This document shows positions 1 through 8,436 of a stretch of DNA of 64,000 bases, in pieces (position 1 is the stretch's first letter; each line of letters starts with the position of its first letter). The translations under genes and the position numbers were made by a program. This DNA comes from Reyranella sp. (GTDB lineage: Bacteria; Pseudomonadota; Alphaproteobacteria; Reyranellales; Reyranellaceae). The notes under the pieces were generated by a model. That model did not search any database, was not told where the DNA came from, and worked only from the letters and a program-made list of their open reading frames with translations. Where the stretch lies: assembly GCF_017305915.1 (NCBI RefSeq), contig NZ_JAFKJN010000007.1:62001-126000 (forward strand), read 5' to 3'.

Positions 1-352
1 TCTGGCCGGCGACCCAAAGCCAGCGGCCGTCCTTCCAAGTGTAGACGGAGAGTGCCAGAAAGGTCTCGGCGATCTCCCGGCCGTCGATCGAGCAGCGGTC
101 GTCCACGACCATGTTCGCCACGGCGACGGTGTCGAACAGCCGGACATCCAGCTCGCGCACTTCCTGGCTGTGGTAGACTACCCTGTCGGAGTTGATGAAC
201 ACGTCGATGTAGTCGGCCTTGGTCAGCGTACGACCGCCGGCGGTGACGTGGACGAAGTCGGGATGCATCAGCGCGGCCATGTCGGCCGCCGACCGGCGGA
301 CAAGGGCGCTCGCCTTGGCCACCAGTACGGCGCGGATCTCTTCGATGATCAT
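1..352 (-). CDS. NTF2-like (SnoaL/DUF4440-type) protein, 3' end outside window
   Basis: I translated this by eye from the ATG at 350-352; it stays open for 117 codons to base 2 and leaves the window. It begins MIIEEIRA and ends at WLWVAGQ. The small, cone-shaped NTF2-like fold is used by ketosteroid isomerase-like enzymes and by binding proteins, so the family does not fix a substrate. The protein aligns along its full visible length with the next gene (371-742), with about two thirds identical residues by eye and a one-residue indel. Both share LTKADYIDV, VRELDVRLF and DGRWLWVAGQ. The two genes are a tandem duplicate in the same orientation, 18 bp apart. The function is unknown. Confidence 0.8.
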   Translation of the reverse strand, partial: MIIEEIRAVLVAKASALVRRSAADMAALMHPDFVHVTAGGRTLTKADYIDVFINSDRVVYHSQEVRELDVRLFDTVAVANMVVDDRCSIDGREIAETFLALSVYTWKDGRWLWVAGQ

Positions 353-370
353 TCGCCCAGGTTAGCTTGC

Positions 371-742
371 CTAGGGTGACCTCGGCAGCATCGTCTGGCC
401 CGCGACCCAGAGCCACCGTCCGTCCGTATAGGTGAAGACAGAGAGACCGTAAAAGGTCTCGGTGACCTCCCGGCCCTCGATCGCATACCGGTCGTCCATG
501 AGCATGCTGGCCACGGCGATGGTGCCGAACAGCCGGACATCCAGCTCGCGCACCTGCTGATCGTGGTAGACGAACCGGCCCTTGACGGCGACATCGATGT
601 AGTCGGCCTTGGTGAGGTTTTTGCCGCCGGAGGTGACGTAGAGAAAATCAGGATGGATCAGGGCGGCCAAATCGGCCGTCGAGCGGCGCACCAGGGCGCT
701 GGACTTGGCCGCAATGGCGGCCCGGATTTCCTCGATGATCAT
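371..742 (-). CDS. NTF2-like (SnoaL/DUF4440-type) protein, tandem paralogue
   Basis: This is a complete 123-aa protein of the size expected for a single NTF2-like domain. It has an alternating helix/strand pattern, an N-terminal helix (MIIEEIRAAIAAKSSAL), then LIHPDFLYVTSGG, and a C-terminal beta strand DGRWLWVAGQ. It has no signal peptide or membrane segment, so it is probably cytoplasmic. Family members act as small-ligand enzymes or binding proteins, and nothing here identifies a ligand. It lies directly upstream of the paralogue at 1-352 on the same strand and is divergent from the GNAT gene at 795. The duplicate has diverged enough that both copies are probably functional. Confidence 0.8.
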   Translation of the reverse strand: MIIEEIRAAIAAKSSALVRRSTADLAALIHPDFLYVTSGGKNLTKADYIDVAVKGRFVYHDQQVRELDVRLFGTIAVASMLMDDRYAIEGREVTETFYGLSVFTYTDGRWLWVAGQTMLPRSP

Positions 743-794
743 CCCGTTATGCTAATGCGTTGAGCGATTCCCCACCTGCTGTCATAACTCACTT

Positions 795-1352
795 ATGCAG
801 AAAAACCCAGGACTCCTTCGCCTCTTGCGCGAGCGGCCGCGCGATTCGGAGGCGATCGAGGAGATGACGGCGGCGGCGTTCGGGCCCGACCGCCTGACCA
901 GGACGGTCTATCGCCTGCGCGAGGACGTGCCGCCCCTCGATGACCTCTGCTTCGTCTGCCTCGACCAGAAGAACCGGCTGGTCGCCTCGATCCGCAACTG
1001 GCCGGTGCTGATCAACAACAAGTGGCCGGCGGTGATGCTGGGCCCGCTGGCGATCGCGCCCGAATTGCGCGGGCTGGGCTACGGCAAGGCGCTGATGTGG
1101 CATGCGATGGCGCAGTCGCGCCTGCAGGGCCACAGCCGCATCATCCTGGTCGGCGATCCCGAGTACTACAACCAGTTCGGTTTTCGCCGCGACCTGGCGC
1201 TGCACCTGCAGCTGCCCGGCTGGGTCGAGGAGCGCCGCTTCCTGGCGCTCGAGCTGGTCGCCGGCTCGATGATCGGCGTGCACGGCATGGTGGGCAAGGC
1301 GCTGGCGAAGAAGAGCGCGCGCCGCAAGCTGGGGAAAATTCGCTCTTCCTAA
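795..1352 (+). CDS. GNAT-family N-acetyltransferase
   Basis: This 185-aa protein has the acetyl-CoA binding core of GNAT enzymes: a beta strand VMLGPLAIAPELRGLGYGKAL (about residues 81-100, matching the R/Q-x-x-G-x-G/A motif A) followed by a helix and IILVGDPEYYNQFGF. The GDPEYYNQFGF segment is typical of the YhbS-like branch. It should transfer an acetyl group to an amine of a small molecule or protein; the acceptor is unknown. The ATG at 795 sits in a short gap, divergent from the NTF2-like pair. The basic tail (KKSARRKLGK) is unusual but short. The gene ends just before a stem-loop repeat at 1358-1426. Confidence 0.85.
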   Translation: MQKNPGLLRLLRERPRDSEAIEEMTAAAFGPDRLTRTVYRLREDVPPLDDLCFVCLDQKNRLVASIRNWPVLINNKWPAVMLGPLAIAPELRGLGYGKALMWHAMAQSRLQGHSRIILVGDPEYYNQFGFRRDLALHLQLPGWVEERRFLALELVAGSMIGVHGMVGKALAKKSARRKLGKIRSS

Positions 1353-1357
1353 GTCGC

Positions 1358-1426
1358 ATTATGGGCAATGGAACGCGATTCGGAGTGCGGAAATCGCGGC
1401 CTCGATCGTCGGCCATTGCCCATAAT
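1358..1426. repeat. Inverted repeat with nested stem and a dispersed 17-mer
   Basis: A perfect 14-bp inverted repeat (ATTATGGGCAATGG at 1358-1371, its complement at 1413-1426) encloses a 41-nt loop. The loop holds a second perfect 7-bp stem (CGCGATT 1374-1380, AATCGCG 1392-1398). The right arm extends into CCATTGCCCATAATAGG (1413-1429), which recurs exactly at 29302-29318. It lies in the convergent gap between the GNAT gene and mrp. No T-run follows, so it is not a standard terminator. It could be a repeat element, a protein-binding palindrome or a small structured RNA. Confidence 0.65.
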
Positions 1427-1544
1427 AGGTGCGGCGCCGCGATCGTGCCCATACTGCGGGATGATCGGGCGTCATCTCTCTCATCCGGGACGGAAAACGG
1501 GCAACTCGGCAAAAACCGCGAAAACGGTCGAAAACCGCCGTGCG

Positions 1545-2675
1545 TCAGCGCATCACGATCTTCGGCGCCGGCCGGGGGCCGCGCTGGTTGGCCGTGAGCT
1601 GCTTCCACACCCGGCCGGCGATGTTCTTGTAGACCTGCGCGTGCGGGCTGTCGGGCTTGGAGACCACGATCGGATGGCCGCTGTCCGACGTCATGCGGAT
1701 GTCGAGATGCAGCGGTATCTCGCCGAGGAACGGCACGCCGAGCTTGTCGGCCTCCTCGTGCGCGCCGCCATGGCCGAAGATCTCCGACCGCTCGCCGCAC
1801 TTGGGGCAGAGGAAGTAGCTCATGTTCTCGACGATGCCGAGGACCGGCACGGCCACCTTGCGGAACATGCTGAGCCCCTTGCGCGCGTCGATCAGCGCGA
1901 TGTCCTGCGGCGTCGAGACGATCACCGCGCCCGAGAGCGCCACGCGCTGCGCCAGCGTGAGCTGGGCATCGCCGGTGCCGGGCGGCATGTCGACCACCAG
2001 CACGTCGAGATCGCCCCACTGCACGTCGCGCAGCATCTGCTCGAGCGCGCTCGACACCATGGGGCCGCGCCAGATCATCGGCGTGTCCTCGGCGACGATG
2101 TAGCCGATCGACATGGTGCGCAGGCCGTAGCGCTCGATCGGCTTCAGCATCTTGCCGTCGGCCGATTCGGGCTTCTCCTTGACCGCCAGCATGCGTGGCA
2201 TCGAAGGACCGTAGATGTCGGCGTCGAGCAGGCCGGTGGCGACGCCGTTGGCGGTGAGGCCGAGCGCCAGGTTGACCGCGGTCGTCGACTTGCCGACCCC
2301 GCCCTTGCCCGAGGCGACGGCGATGATGTGCTTCACGCCCGGCACGTCGATGCGGGCGGCGGCGGCCGGTCCGTGGCCGGTGCGCGGCGGCGGCGCCGGC
2401 CGCGTGGGAGGAGATGGGGCGGCGGGGCGCTCGGCGGTCATGACGGCGGTTGCCGACAGCACGCCCGCCAGGGCGCGGACCGCCTGTTCGCAGGCCTGGC
2501 GCAGGGGTTCGAGCGCCGCACCGCGCGCCGGATCGACCTCCAGGGTCACTGCAACATGTCCGCCGCGGGTGGCGATGCCGCTGACCATGCCCAGCGCGAC
2601 GATGTTCTTGCCCGTCGCCGGGTCGATCACCGTTTCGAGAACCCCGCGCACGGCCGATTCCGTGATGTCCGCCAT
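1545..2675 (-). CDS. mrp: Mrp/NBP35 (ApbC) family Fe-S cluster carrier ATPase
   Basis: This 376-aa protein has three parts: an N-terminal MIP18/DUF59 domain (residues 1-80), a Pro/Ala-rich linker (about 83-106), and a P-loop NTPase domain. The NTPase carries the deviant Walker A GKGGVGKST at 123-131, a Walker B region LVVDMPPGTGD near 226-236, and a CPKC motif at 290-293. The CPKC cysteines bind a bridging Fe-S cluster between subunits of the dimer. The family delivers Fe-S clusters to apo-enzymes in the cytoplasm in an ATPase-dependent way. It is convergent with the GNAT gene and divergent from hflK (97 bp between start codons). The ATG at 2675 starts the conserved MIP18 helix and has only a weak ribosome site. 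Confidence 0.93.
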   Translation of the reverse strand: MADITESAVRGVLETVIDPATGKNIVALGMVSGIATRGGHVAVTLEVDPARGAALEPLRQACEQAVRALAGVLSATAVMTAERPAAPSPPTRPAPPPRTGHGPAAAARIDVPGVKHIIAVASGKGGVGKSTTAVNLALGLTANGVATGLLDADIYGPSMPRMLAVKEKPESADGKMLKPIERYGLRTMSIGYIVAEDTPMIWRGPMVSSALEQMLRDVQWGDLDVLVVDMPPGTGDAQLTLAQRVALSGAVIVSTPQDIALIDARKGLSMFRKVAVPVLGIVENMSYFLCPKCGERSEIFGHGGAHEEADKLGVPFLGEIPLHLDIRMTSDSGHPIVVSKPDSPHAQVYKNIAGRVWKQLTANQRGPRPAPKIVMR

Positions 2676-2771
2676 GTCGCTCGCCGCTTGATTGAAGGTA
2701 TGGCTGCCGTCACATATATGCAGAGCGGCATGAAATCAAAGGTCCCCCCAAAAGGCGGCCTCGAGGTGCGG

Positions 2772-3959
2772 ATGGCTTGGAATAACAACAGCGGCGGCCC
2801 GTGGGGCGGCGGCGGTGGCGGCAGCGGCGGCGGCGGCCCATGGGGCGGCGGTGGCGGCGGCGGTCGGGGCAACGGCCCGTTCGGCTCGCGGCGGCCTCCC
2901 GACATGGAAGACGTCATCCGCAAGGGTCAGGAGCGGCTGCGCAACCTGATGCCGGGCGGCCTGGGCTCCTTCAAGGGCCTCATCCTGATCGCCCTGGCGG
3001 CGGTGGTGATCTGGCTGCTGACCGGCTTCTTCCGCGTCCAGCCCAACCAGCAGGCGATCCAGCTGGTGTTCGGCAAGCCCTACGGCAAGCCGGTCGAGCC
3101 CGGCCTGCACTACAACCTGCCGGCACCGATCGGCAACGTGGTCGTCGTCAATGTCGGCGACCAGCGCCGCACCGTGATCGGCTCGCGCAACGCCGCCGAC
3201 CGCAGCACCTACGGGCGCGGCTCGCGTCCGACCTCAACCGAGAACCTGATGCTGACCGGCGACGAGAACATCGTCGACATCGAGTTCGCCGTGCTGTGGC
3301 AGGTCAAGGGCGTGTACGAGTTCGCCTTCGCCGTGCGCAATGTCGAGGAGAACGTGCGGGCCGGCGCCGAGGCCGCCATGCGCGAAGTCATCGGCAAGTC
3401 CAACCTGCAATACGCCCAGACCGAGGGCCGGACCCGGATCGAGCAGGACACCAAGGACCTGCTGCAGCGCATTCTCGACGAGTACGGGCTGGGAGCGCGC
3501 ATCGCCCAGGTCCAGCTGCTGCGGGTCGACCCGCCGCAGGAGGTGATCGGCGCCTTCCGCGACGTGCAGGCGGCGCGCGCCGACAAGGAGAAGTCGATCA
3601 ACGAGGCCAATACCTACCGCAACCAGGTGCTGCCGCGGGCCAAGGGCGAGGCCGAATCGATCATCCAGAAGGGCGAGGGCTACAAGGCGACCACCGTGGC
3701 GCGGGCCAAGGGCGACGCCCAGCGCTTCACCCGCGTCTACGAGCAGTACGCCAAGGCCAAGGACATCACCTCCGAGCGCCTCTATCTCGAGACCATCGAG
3801 GAAGTGCTGCGCAACGTGAACAAGGTGATGGTCGACAAGACCGGCGGGCCGGGCGTGGTGCCCTACCTGCCGCTGCCCGAGCTCAAGTCCGGCCAGTCGG
3901 CGACGCCGCTGCCACCCCGAACGACCACCGTCCAGCCGGCGCCGGGAGGCACGCGATGA
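2772..3959 (+). CDS. hflK: HflK, FtsH protease modulator
   Basis: This 395-aa protein starts with a Gly/Trp-rich tail (MAWNNNSGGPWGGGG) that is normal for alphaproteobacterial HflK. It then has one membrane segment (about 68-87, LILIALAAVVIWLLTGFF) and a long SPFH/prohibitin domain. With HflC it forms the large cage around FtsH in the inner membrane and limits access to FtsH's membrane substrates. The frame is open far upstream, but that stretch is antisense to mrp. The ATG at 2772 matches the family start and has GAGGTG just upstream. The stop overlaps the hflC start (ATGA, 3956-3959), which indicates translational coupling. Confidence 0.95.
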   Translation: MAWNNNSGGPWGGGGGGSGGGGPWGGGGGGGRGNGPFGSRRPPDMEDVIRKGQERLRNLMPGGLGSFKGLILIALAAVVIWLLTGFFRVQPNQQAIQLVFGKPYGKPVEPGLHYNLPAPIGNVVVVNVGDQRRTVIGSRNAADRSTYGRGSRPTSTENLMLTGDENIVDIEFAVLWQVKGVYEFAFAVRNVEENVRAGAEAAMREVIGKSNLQYAQTEGRTRIEQDTKDLLQRILDEYGLGARIAQVQLLRVDPPQEVIGAFRDVQAARADKEKSINEANTYRNQVLPRAKGEAESIIQKGEGYKATTVARAKGDAQRFTRVYEQYAKAKDITSERLYLETIEEVLRNVNKVMVDKTGGPGVVPYLPLPELKSGQSATPLPPRTTTVQPAPGGTR

Positions 3960-4846
3960 GCAACCGTTCCATCGGCCTGCTGGTGCTTGCGGCCATCGCC
4001 GTCTTTCTGCTGACCCAGATGCTGTACAGCGTCGATCCGACCAAGCAGGTGCTGGTCCGCCAGTTCGGCGCCATCGTCGGCCAGCCCAAGACCGAGCCCG
4101 GCCTCTACGCCAAGATTCCGCTGATCCAGGACATCCAGCGCATCGACAGCCGCCTGCTCGACTACGAGGCGGAGGAGTTCGAGATCATCGCCGGCGACCA
4201 GAAGCGGCTGGTGGTCGACGCCTATGCCCGCTTCAAGATCGTGAACGCCCGGCTGTTTGCCGAGACGGTGCCGGGCGGCGAGCCGGCGCTACGCGGCCTG
4301 CTCGATTCGCTGATCAACTCGGAGATCCGCGGCGTGCTCTCCTCGGTGCCGCTGCACGCGGTGCTGACCGAACAGCGCGCCAGCCTGATGGACGACATCA
4401 CGCGGCGGGTGAACGGCAAGACCAAGGACCTCGGCGTCGAGGTGGTCGACGTCCGCATCAAGCGGGCCGACCTGCCGCAGGCCAACTCCCAGTCGGTCTA
4501 CAATCGCATGAAGACCGACCGCGAGCGCGAGGCCGGCCAACTCCGCGCCGAGGGCGACGAGGAGAAGCAGCGCATCACCGCCACCGCCGACCGCGAGGTC
4601 GCGGTGATCAAGGCCGATGCCGGGCTGAAGGCCCAGATCACCATGGCCGACGCCGATGCCGAGTCGACCAAGATCTACGCCGACGCCTTCGACAAGGATA
4701 AGGATTTCTATGCCTTCTGGCGGCGCATGGAGGCCTACAAGCAGGCCTTCGGGTCCGGCGGGACCATGATCCTGAGCCCCGATTCGGACTTCTTCCGCTA
4801 CTTCAACGACCCGTCCGGGCCGGCCGCCCAGGTGGGCAAGAAATAG
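3956..4846 (+). CDS. hflC: HflC, FtsH protease modulator
   Basis: This 296-aa protein has an N-terminal membrane anchor (about residues 5-24, IGLLVLAAIAVFLLTQMLYS), then an SPFH/band-7 domain, a charged coiled-coil stretch (EREAGQLRAEGDEEKQRI) and the C-terminal MILSPDSDFFRYF segment typical of HflC. It pairs with HflK to make the FtsH-associated complex on the periplasmic face of the inner membrane. The start overlaps the hflK stop by 4 nt. A strong hairpin follows at 4854-4885, so degP, though part of the conserved block, may be transcribed partly on its own. Confidence 0.95.
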   Translation: MSNRSIGLLVLAAIAVFLLTQMLYSVDPTKQVLVRQFGAIVGQPKTEPGLYAKIPLIQDIQRIDSRLLDYEAEEFEIIAGDQKRLVVDAYARFKIVNARLFAETVPGGEPALRGLLDSLINSEIRGVLSSVPLHAVLTEQRASLMDDITRRVNGKTKDLGVEVVDVRIKRADLPQANSQSVYNRMKTDREREAGQLRAEGDEEKQRITATADREVAVIKADAGLKAQITMADADAESTKIYADAFDKDKDFYAFWRRMEAYKQAFGSGGTMILSPDSDFFRYFNDPSGPAAQVGKK

Positions 4847-4853
4847 GCCATTG

Positions 4854-4885
4854 GGGGCGCTGTGGCAGACCTGCCACGGCGCCCC
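4854..4885 (+). terminator. Strong hairpin between hflC and degP
   Basis: GGGGCGC (4854-4860) pairs with GCGCCCC (4879-4885), and inside it GTGGCAG (4862-4868) pairs with CTGCCAC (4871-4877), with a T-G wobble between the two helices. This gives about 15 bp with a tiny loop, starting 8 nt after the hflC stop. Only a weak AATTT follows, so it may act as a partial terminator or RNA-end protector rather than a full stop before degP. Confidence 0.5.
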
Positions 4886-5042
4886 AGCAATTTGATCGAA
4901 TGTGCGGAAAACACTGAAATATCCGGCAACATAACGGCCTCTTTATTTGCGCCACATTCCGCCGCCATGTAGACAGGAACTCGAACACGCGGCGCCGGCC
5001 GGACCTCATTTTGAACGCCTTGAGCGCCGTTGGAGGTCAGTC

Positions 5043-6527
5043 GTGATTCTCTCGGGGTTTTCAGGGTTTTTGCGGGCCGCGGCAGTCGCGGCGGTGGTCG
5101 CGTTCGGTACGATTGTGGCGCAGCCGGCAGTGGCCCGGGACGCGCCGGAAAGCTTCGCCGATCTCGTCGACAAGCTGCTGCCGACGGTGGTGAACATCAC
5201 CACCACCCAGAACGTGCCGCAGCAGGGGCCCAGGCTGCGCGACATGCCGCAGCTGCCGCCGGGCTCGCCGTTCGAGGAGCTGTTCAAGGAGTTCTTCGAC
5301 AAGAAGGGCGGTGACCAGGCGCAGCGCCGCGGCACCTCGCTCGGCTCGGGCTTCATCATCGACGGCGACGGCTACATCGTCACCAACAACCACGTGATCC
5401 AGGGCGCGGAGGACATCACCGTCATCCTGCGCGACGACACCCAGCTCAAGGCCAAGCTGATCGGCTCCGACAGCCGGGTCGACGTGGCAGTCCTCAAGGT
5501 CGACCCGCCGAACAAGAAGCCGCTGCCGGCCGCCAAGTTCGGCGACAGCGACAAGATCCGGGTCGGCGACTGGGTGGTGGCGATCGGCAACCCGTTCGGT
5601 CTCGGCCATTCGGTGACCGCCGGCATCATCTCGGCCCGCGGCCGCGCTTTGTCGGACTCGCTCGACGACTACCTGCAGACCGACGCCGCCATCAACAAGG
5701 GCAACTCGGGCGGGCCGCTGTTCAACACCGAGGGCGAGGTCGTGGGCGTCAACACGGCGATCTACTCGCCGTCGGGCACCAATGCCGGTCTCGCCTTCTC
5801 GATCCCGTCCAACCTGGTCAAGCAGGTCGCCGATCAGTTGCGGGAGTTCGGCAAGGTCCGCCGCGGCTGGATCGGCGTCAGCTACCAGAGCGTCACCGAC
5901 GACATCGCCGATTCCTTCGGTCTCGACCGCGCCCGCGGCGTGCTGGTGGCCAATGTCACCGCCGACGGTCCGGCCGCCAAGGCCGGCATCAAGCGCAACG
6001 ACATCATCCTTTCCTTCGCGGGCCAGGAGGTACCGGACCTGCGCCGCTTCCCGCGCATCGTCGCCAACGCCCGGGTCGGCGCCACGGTCGACGTCGTGGT
6101 CTGGCGCGGCGGCAAGGAGACCCCGCTCAAGCTGCGCATCGGCGAGCAGGAAGAGCCCGAGAAGCAGAACGCTTCGGCCCAAGGGCCTGGCAAGAAACCG
6201 GCTGAGCCCGACCAGGCCATCAGCTCGACGATCGAGCAGCTCGGCCTCACGCTCGGCAAGGTGAGCGACCAGCTGCGCGAGAAGTATGGGCTCAGCGACA
6301 ACGTCAAGGGCGTGGTGGTCACCAAGGTGGCGCCCAACAGCCCGGCGGCGGAGAAGCAGTTGCAGGCCGGTGACGTCATCCTCGAGGTCGACCAGAAGCC
6401 GGTGACCACGCCGCAGGAAGTCACCGAGATCGTGGCCAAGCTGCAGGCGCAGAAGAAGCGCTCGGTCCTGCTGTTCGTCGAGCGCCAGGGCGATCCGCGC
6501 TTCGCAGCTTTGCGGCTGTCGAAGTAG
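5043..6527 (+). CDS. degP: DegP/HtrA (Do) family periplasmic serine protease
   Basis: With the GTG start at 5043 this is 494 aa. GGAGG at 5032-5036 sits 6 nt upstream, and the signal peptide FLRAAAVAAVVAFGTIVAQ then follows directly with likely cleavage near AVA. The catalytic triad is H117 (TNNHVIQ), D147 (SRVDVAVLKV) and S222 (GNSGGPLFN). Two PDZ domains follow, from about 255 and from about 400, the second containing GVVVTKVAPNSPAAEKQLQAGD. HtrA proteins degrade or chaperone misfolded envelope proteins. An in-frame ATG 96 bp upstream would add 32 residues without family support, and I rejected it. The order hflK-hflC-degP is conserved in alphaproteobacteria. Confidence 0.93.
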   Translation: MILSGFSGFLRAAAVAAVVAFGTIVAQPAVARDAPESFADLVDKLLPTVVNITTTQNVPQQGPRLRDMPQLPPGSPFEELFKEFFDKKGGDQAQRRGTSLGSGFIIDGDGYIVTNNHVIQGAEDITVILRDDTQLKAKLIGSDSRVDVAVLKVDPPNKKPLPAAKFGDSDKIRVGDWVVAIGNPFGLGHSVTAGIISARGRALSDSLDDYLQTDAAINKGNSGGPLFNTEGEVVGVNTAIYSPSGTNAGLAFSIPSNLVKQVADQLREFGKVRRGWIGVSYQSVTDDIADSFGLDRARGVLVANVTADGPAAKAGIKRNDIILSFAGQEVPDLRRFPRIVANARVGATVDVVVWRGGKETPLKLRIGEQEEPEKQNASAQGPGKKPAEPDQAISSTIEQLGLTLGKVSDQLREKYGLSDNVKGVVVTKVAPNSPAAEKQLQAGDVILEVDQKPVTTPQEVTEIVAKLQAQKKRSVLLFVERQGDPRFAALRLSK

Positions 6528-6540
6528 CTCTCGAAAAGAG

Positions 6541-7542
6541 CTAGCTGATCTTCACGACCAGCTTTCCGAAGTTCTCGCCCTTGAGCAGGCCCATGAAGGC
6601 CTGCGGGGCTTTTGCGAGGCCGTCGACCACGGTCTCTCGGCTCTTGAGCTTGCCGGAGGGCAGTAGCGGCGCAACGTCGTTGATGAAGTCGCCCATCAAC
6701 GCGACATGGTCGCTGACGATGAAGCCCTGGATGGTGAGCCGCTTCTGCACGATGCCGAACATCTTCTCCGGGCCGGCCAGCGGCGTGGTGTCCTGGTACT
6801 CCGAGATGGCGCCGCAGAAGGCGATACGGCCGAAATTGGTCATCCGCTCGAATACCGCATGGAACAGCCGGCCGCCGACATTCTCGAAGTCGGCGTCGAT
6901 GCCCTGCGGGCAGAGCTTGTCGAGCACCGCGCCGTAGTCGCGCTCGGTGCGATGGTTGAAGCAGGCGTCGTAGCCCGCTTCGCGCACCGCCCACACGCAC
7001 TTGTCCTCGTCGCCGGCGCAGCCGACGACCTTGGCGCCGGCGAGCCTGGCGAGCTGGCCCGCCACCTGGCCGACGGCGCCGGTTGCCGCCGACACGAACA
7101 CCGTCTCGCCCGCCTTGGGTTTGCAGATGTGCTTCATGCCGTACCAGGCGGTGAAGGAGGGCATGCCCAGCACGCCGAGATAGGCCGACAAGGGCACGCC
7201 GGCATCGACCTTGCGCAGGCCCTTGCCGTCATGGACGGTGTGGCTCGCCCAGTTGAGCATGCCGATCACCAGGTCGCCTTTGACGAACTTCGGATTGCGT
7301 GAATCGACGACCTCGCCGACCGAGCCGCCGGTCAACGGCTGGCCGAGCGCGAAGGGCGGCGTGTAGGAACGCATCTCGGTCATGCGCGGCCGCATGTAGG
7401 GATCGAGCGACAGGAAGCGCGAGCGGATGAGAAGCTGGCCGTCGGTCAGCGCCGGCAGCGCGACGGTTTCCTCGCGGAAGCAGTCGGCGGTGACGTCGCC
7501 TTCGGGACGCTTGGCGAGCACGATCTGGATGGCATCGGTCAT
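6541..7542 (-). CDS. NADP-dependent medium-chain oxidoreductase (zinc-independent MDR)
   Basis: This 333-aa protein belongs to the leukotriene B4 dehydrogenase/CurA-like branch of the MDR superfamily. The N-terminal LSLDPYMRPRM is the hallmark of the branch. The nucleotide-binding motif is VSAATGAVGQVAGQLA, followed by GCAGDEDKC and DFENVGG. There are no catalytic zinc ligands. These enzymes reduce alpha,beta-unsaturated carbonyl compounds with NADPH in the cytoplasm; the substrate here is unknown. The start overlaps the serB stop by 4 nt (7539-7542), so the two are translationally coupled. The gene ends 13 bp from the convergent degP. Confidence 0.88.
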   Translation of the reverse strand: MTDAIQIVLAKRPEGDVTADCFREETVALPALTDGQLLIRSRFLSLDPYMRPRMTEMRSYTPPFALGQPLTGGSVGEVVDSRNPKFVKGDLVIGMLNWASHTVHDGKGLRKVDAGVPLSAYLGVLGMPSFTAWYGMKHICKPKAGETVFVSAATGAVGQVAGQLARLAGAKVVGCAGDEDKCVWAVREAGYDACFNHRTERDYGAVLDKLCPQGIDADFENVGGRLFHAVFERMTNFGRIAFCGAISEYQDTTPLAGPEKMFGIVQKRLTIQGFIVSDHVALMGDFINDVAPLLPSGKLKSRETVVDGLAKAPQAFMGLLKGENFGKLVVKIS

Positions 7543-8408
7543 GGGTCGGGCCTCTCGACGAAATCGGATTTGCGGTAACCCTGGAGATAGAGCAGGGCGG
7601 TGAGATCGCCATGGTCGATGCGCGCGGACACTTCCGCGGCGACCGCGGGCTTGGCGTGGAAGGCGACACCGAGGCCGGCGGCCTCGAGCATCGGCAGGTC
7701 GTTGGCGCCGTCGCCGACCGTCAGCGCCTCGCCGACCTGGAGGCCGCGCTCGACGCACAGGCGATCGAGGGTGACGAGCTTGGCTTCCTTGCCGAGGATC
7801 GGCAGCTCGACCGCGCCGGCCAGCGTCTGGCCGTCGTGTTTGAGGACGTTGGCCGCGTCGGAATCGAAGCCCAGCGCCGTCTTCACCAGGGCGGTGAAGT
7901 AGGTGAAGCCGCCCGAGACCAGCGCGCAGGTGGCGCCGTGCTTCTTCATGGTGGCGACCAGCGTGGCGCCGCCGGGCATGTAGCGGATGCGCTTGGCGGC
8001 TTCGTCGAGCTTGCCGACCGGCAGGCCTTTCAACAGGCCGACGCGCTCGTTCAGCGCCGCGGCGAAGTCGAGCTCGCCGTTCATGGCGCGCGCGGTGATG
8101 GCGGCGATCCGCTCGCGCAGGCCGAGGAAGTCGGCGAGCTCGTCGAGCATCTCGTTCTCGATCATGGTCGATTCCATGTCGGCCACCAGCAGCCGCTTGC
8201 GCCGGTTGGCGGTCGGCAGCACGACCGCATCGACGCCGGGCAGCGACACCGTCGTCGTCTTGCCGTCGAACGGGATCTCGCACGCCATGCCGGGCGCCAG
8301 CCAGTCGGGCGTGCCGACCTCGCCGCGGTTGCTCCACAGGATCTCCGAGGCGCGCTGCACGGTTTTGTCGTCGAGCGACGGCGCGATCAGGACGAGGGTG
8401 TTCTTCAC
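7539..8408 (-). CDS. serB: Phosphoserine phosphatase SerB
   Basis: This 289-aa haloacid dehalogenase-superfamily enzyme should hydrolyse O-phospho-L-serine, the last step of serine synthesis. It has an N-terminal ACT-like region, motif I at 77-81, motif II LVSGGFTYF and motif III GDGANDLPM. Motif I reads DMEST: the nucleophile Asp77 is present, but the second Asp (general acid/base) is Glu79, confirmed by the codon GAA. It lies upstream of, and overlaps, the oxidoreductase gene and is divergent from miaA (28 bp between). The serB/miaA arrangement is common in alphaproteobacteria. Confidence 0.92.
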   Translation of the reverse strand: MKNTLVLIAPSLDDKTVQRASEILWSNRGEVGTPDWLAPGMACEIPFDGKTTTVSLPGVDAVVLPTANRRKRLLVADMESTMIENEMLDELADFLGLRERIAAITARAMNGELDFAAALNERVGLLKGLPVGKLDEAAKRIRYMPGGATLVATMKKHGATCALVSGGFTYFTALVKTALGFDSDAANVLKHDGQTLAGAVELPILGKEAKLVTLDRLCVERGLQVGEALTVGDGANDLPMLEAAGLGVAFHAKPAVAAEVSARIDHGDLTALLYLQGYRKSDFVERPDP

Positions 8409-8436
8409 GCTCCGGCTCTAGCAAACTGCCGCGCGT

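Noticed and set aside
1368..2771. Long open frame in front of hflK
   Set aside because: It is antisense to mrp, Arg/Ala/His-rich, and has no family-like content. The HflK start with its Gly/Trp-rich tail is at 2772.
4947..5042. Upstream extension of degP to an earlier ATG
   Set aside because: It would bury the signal peptide behind 32 polar residues, whereas GGAGG is ideally placed for the GTG at 5043.
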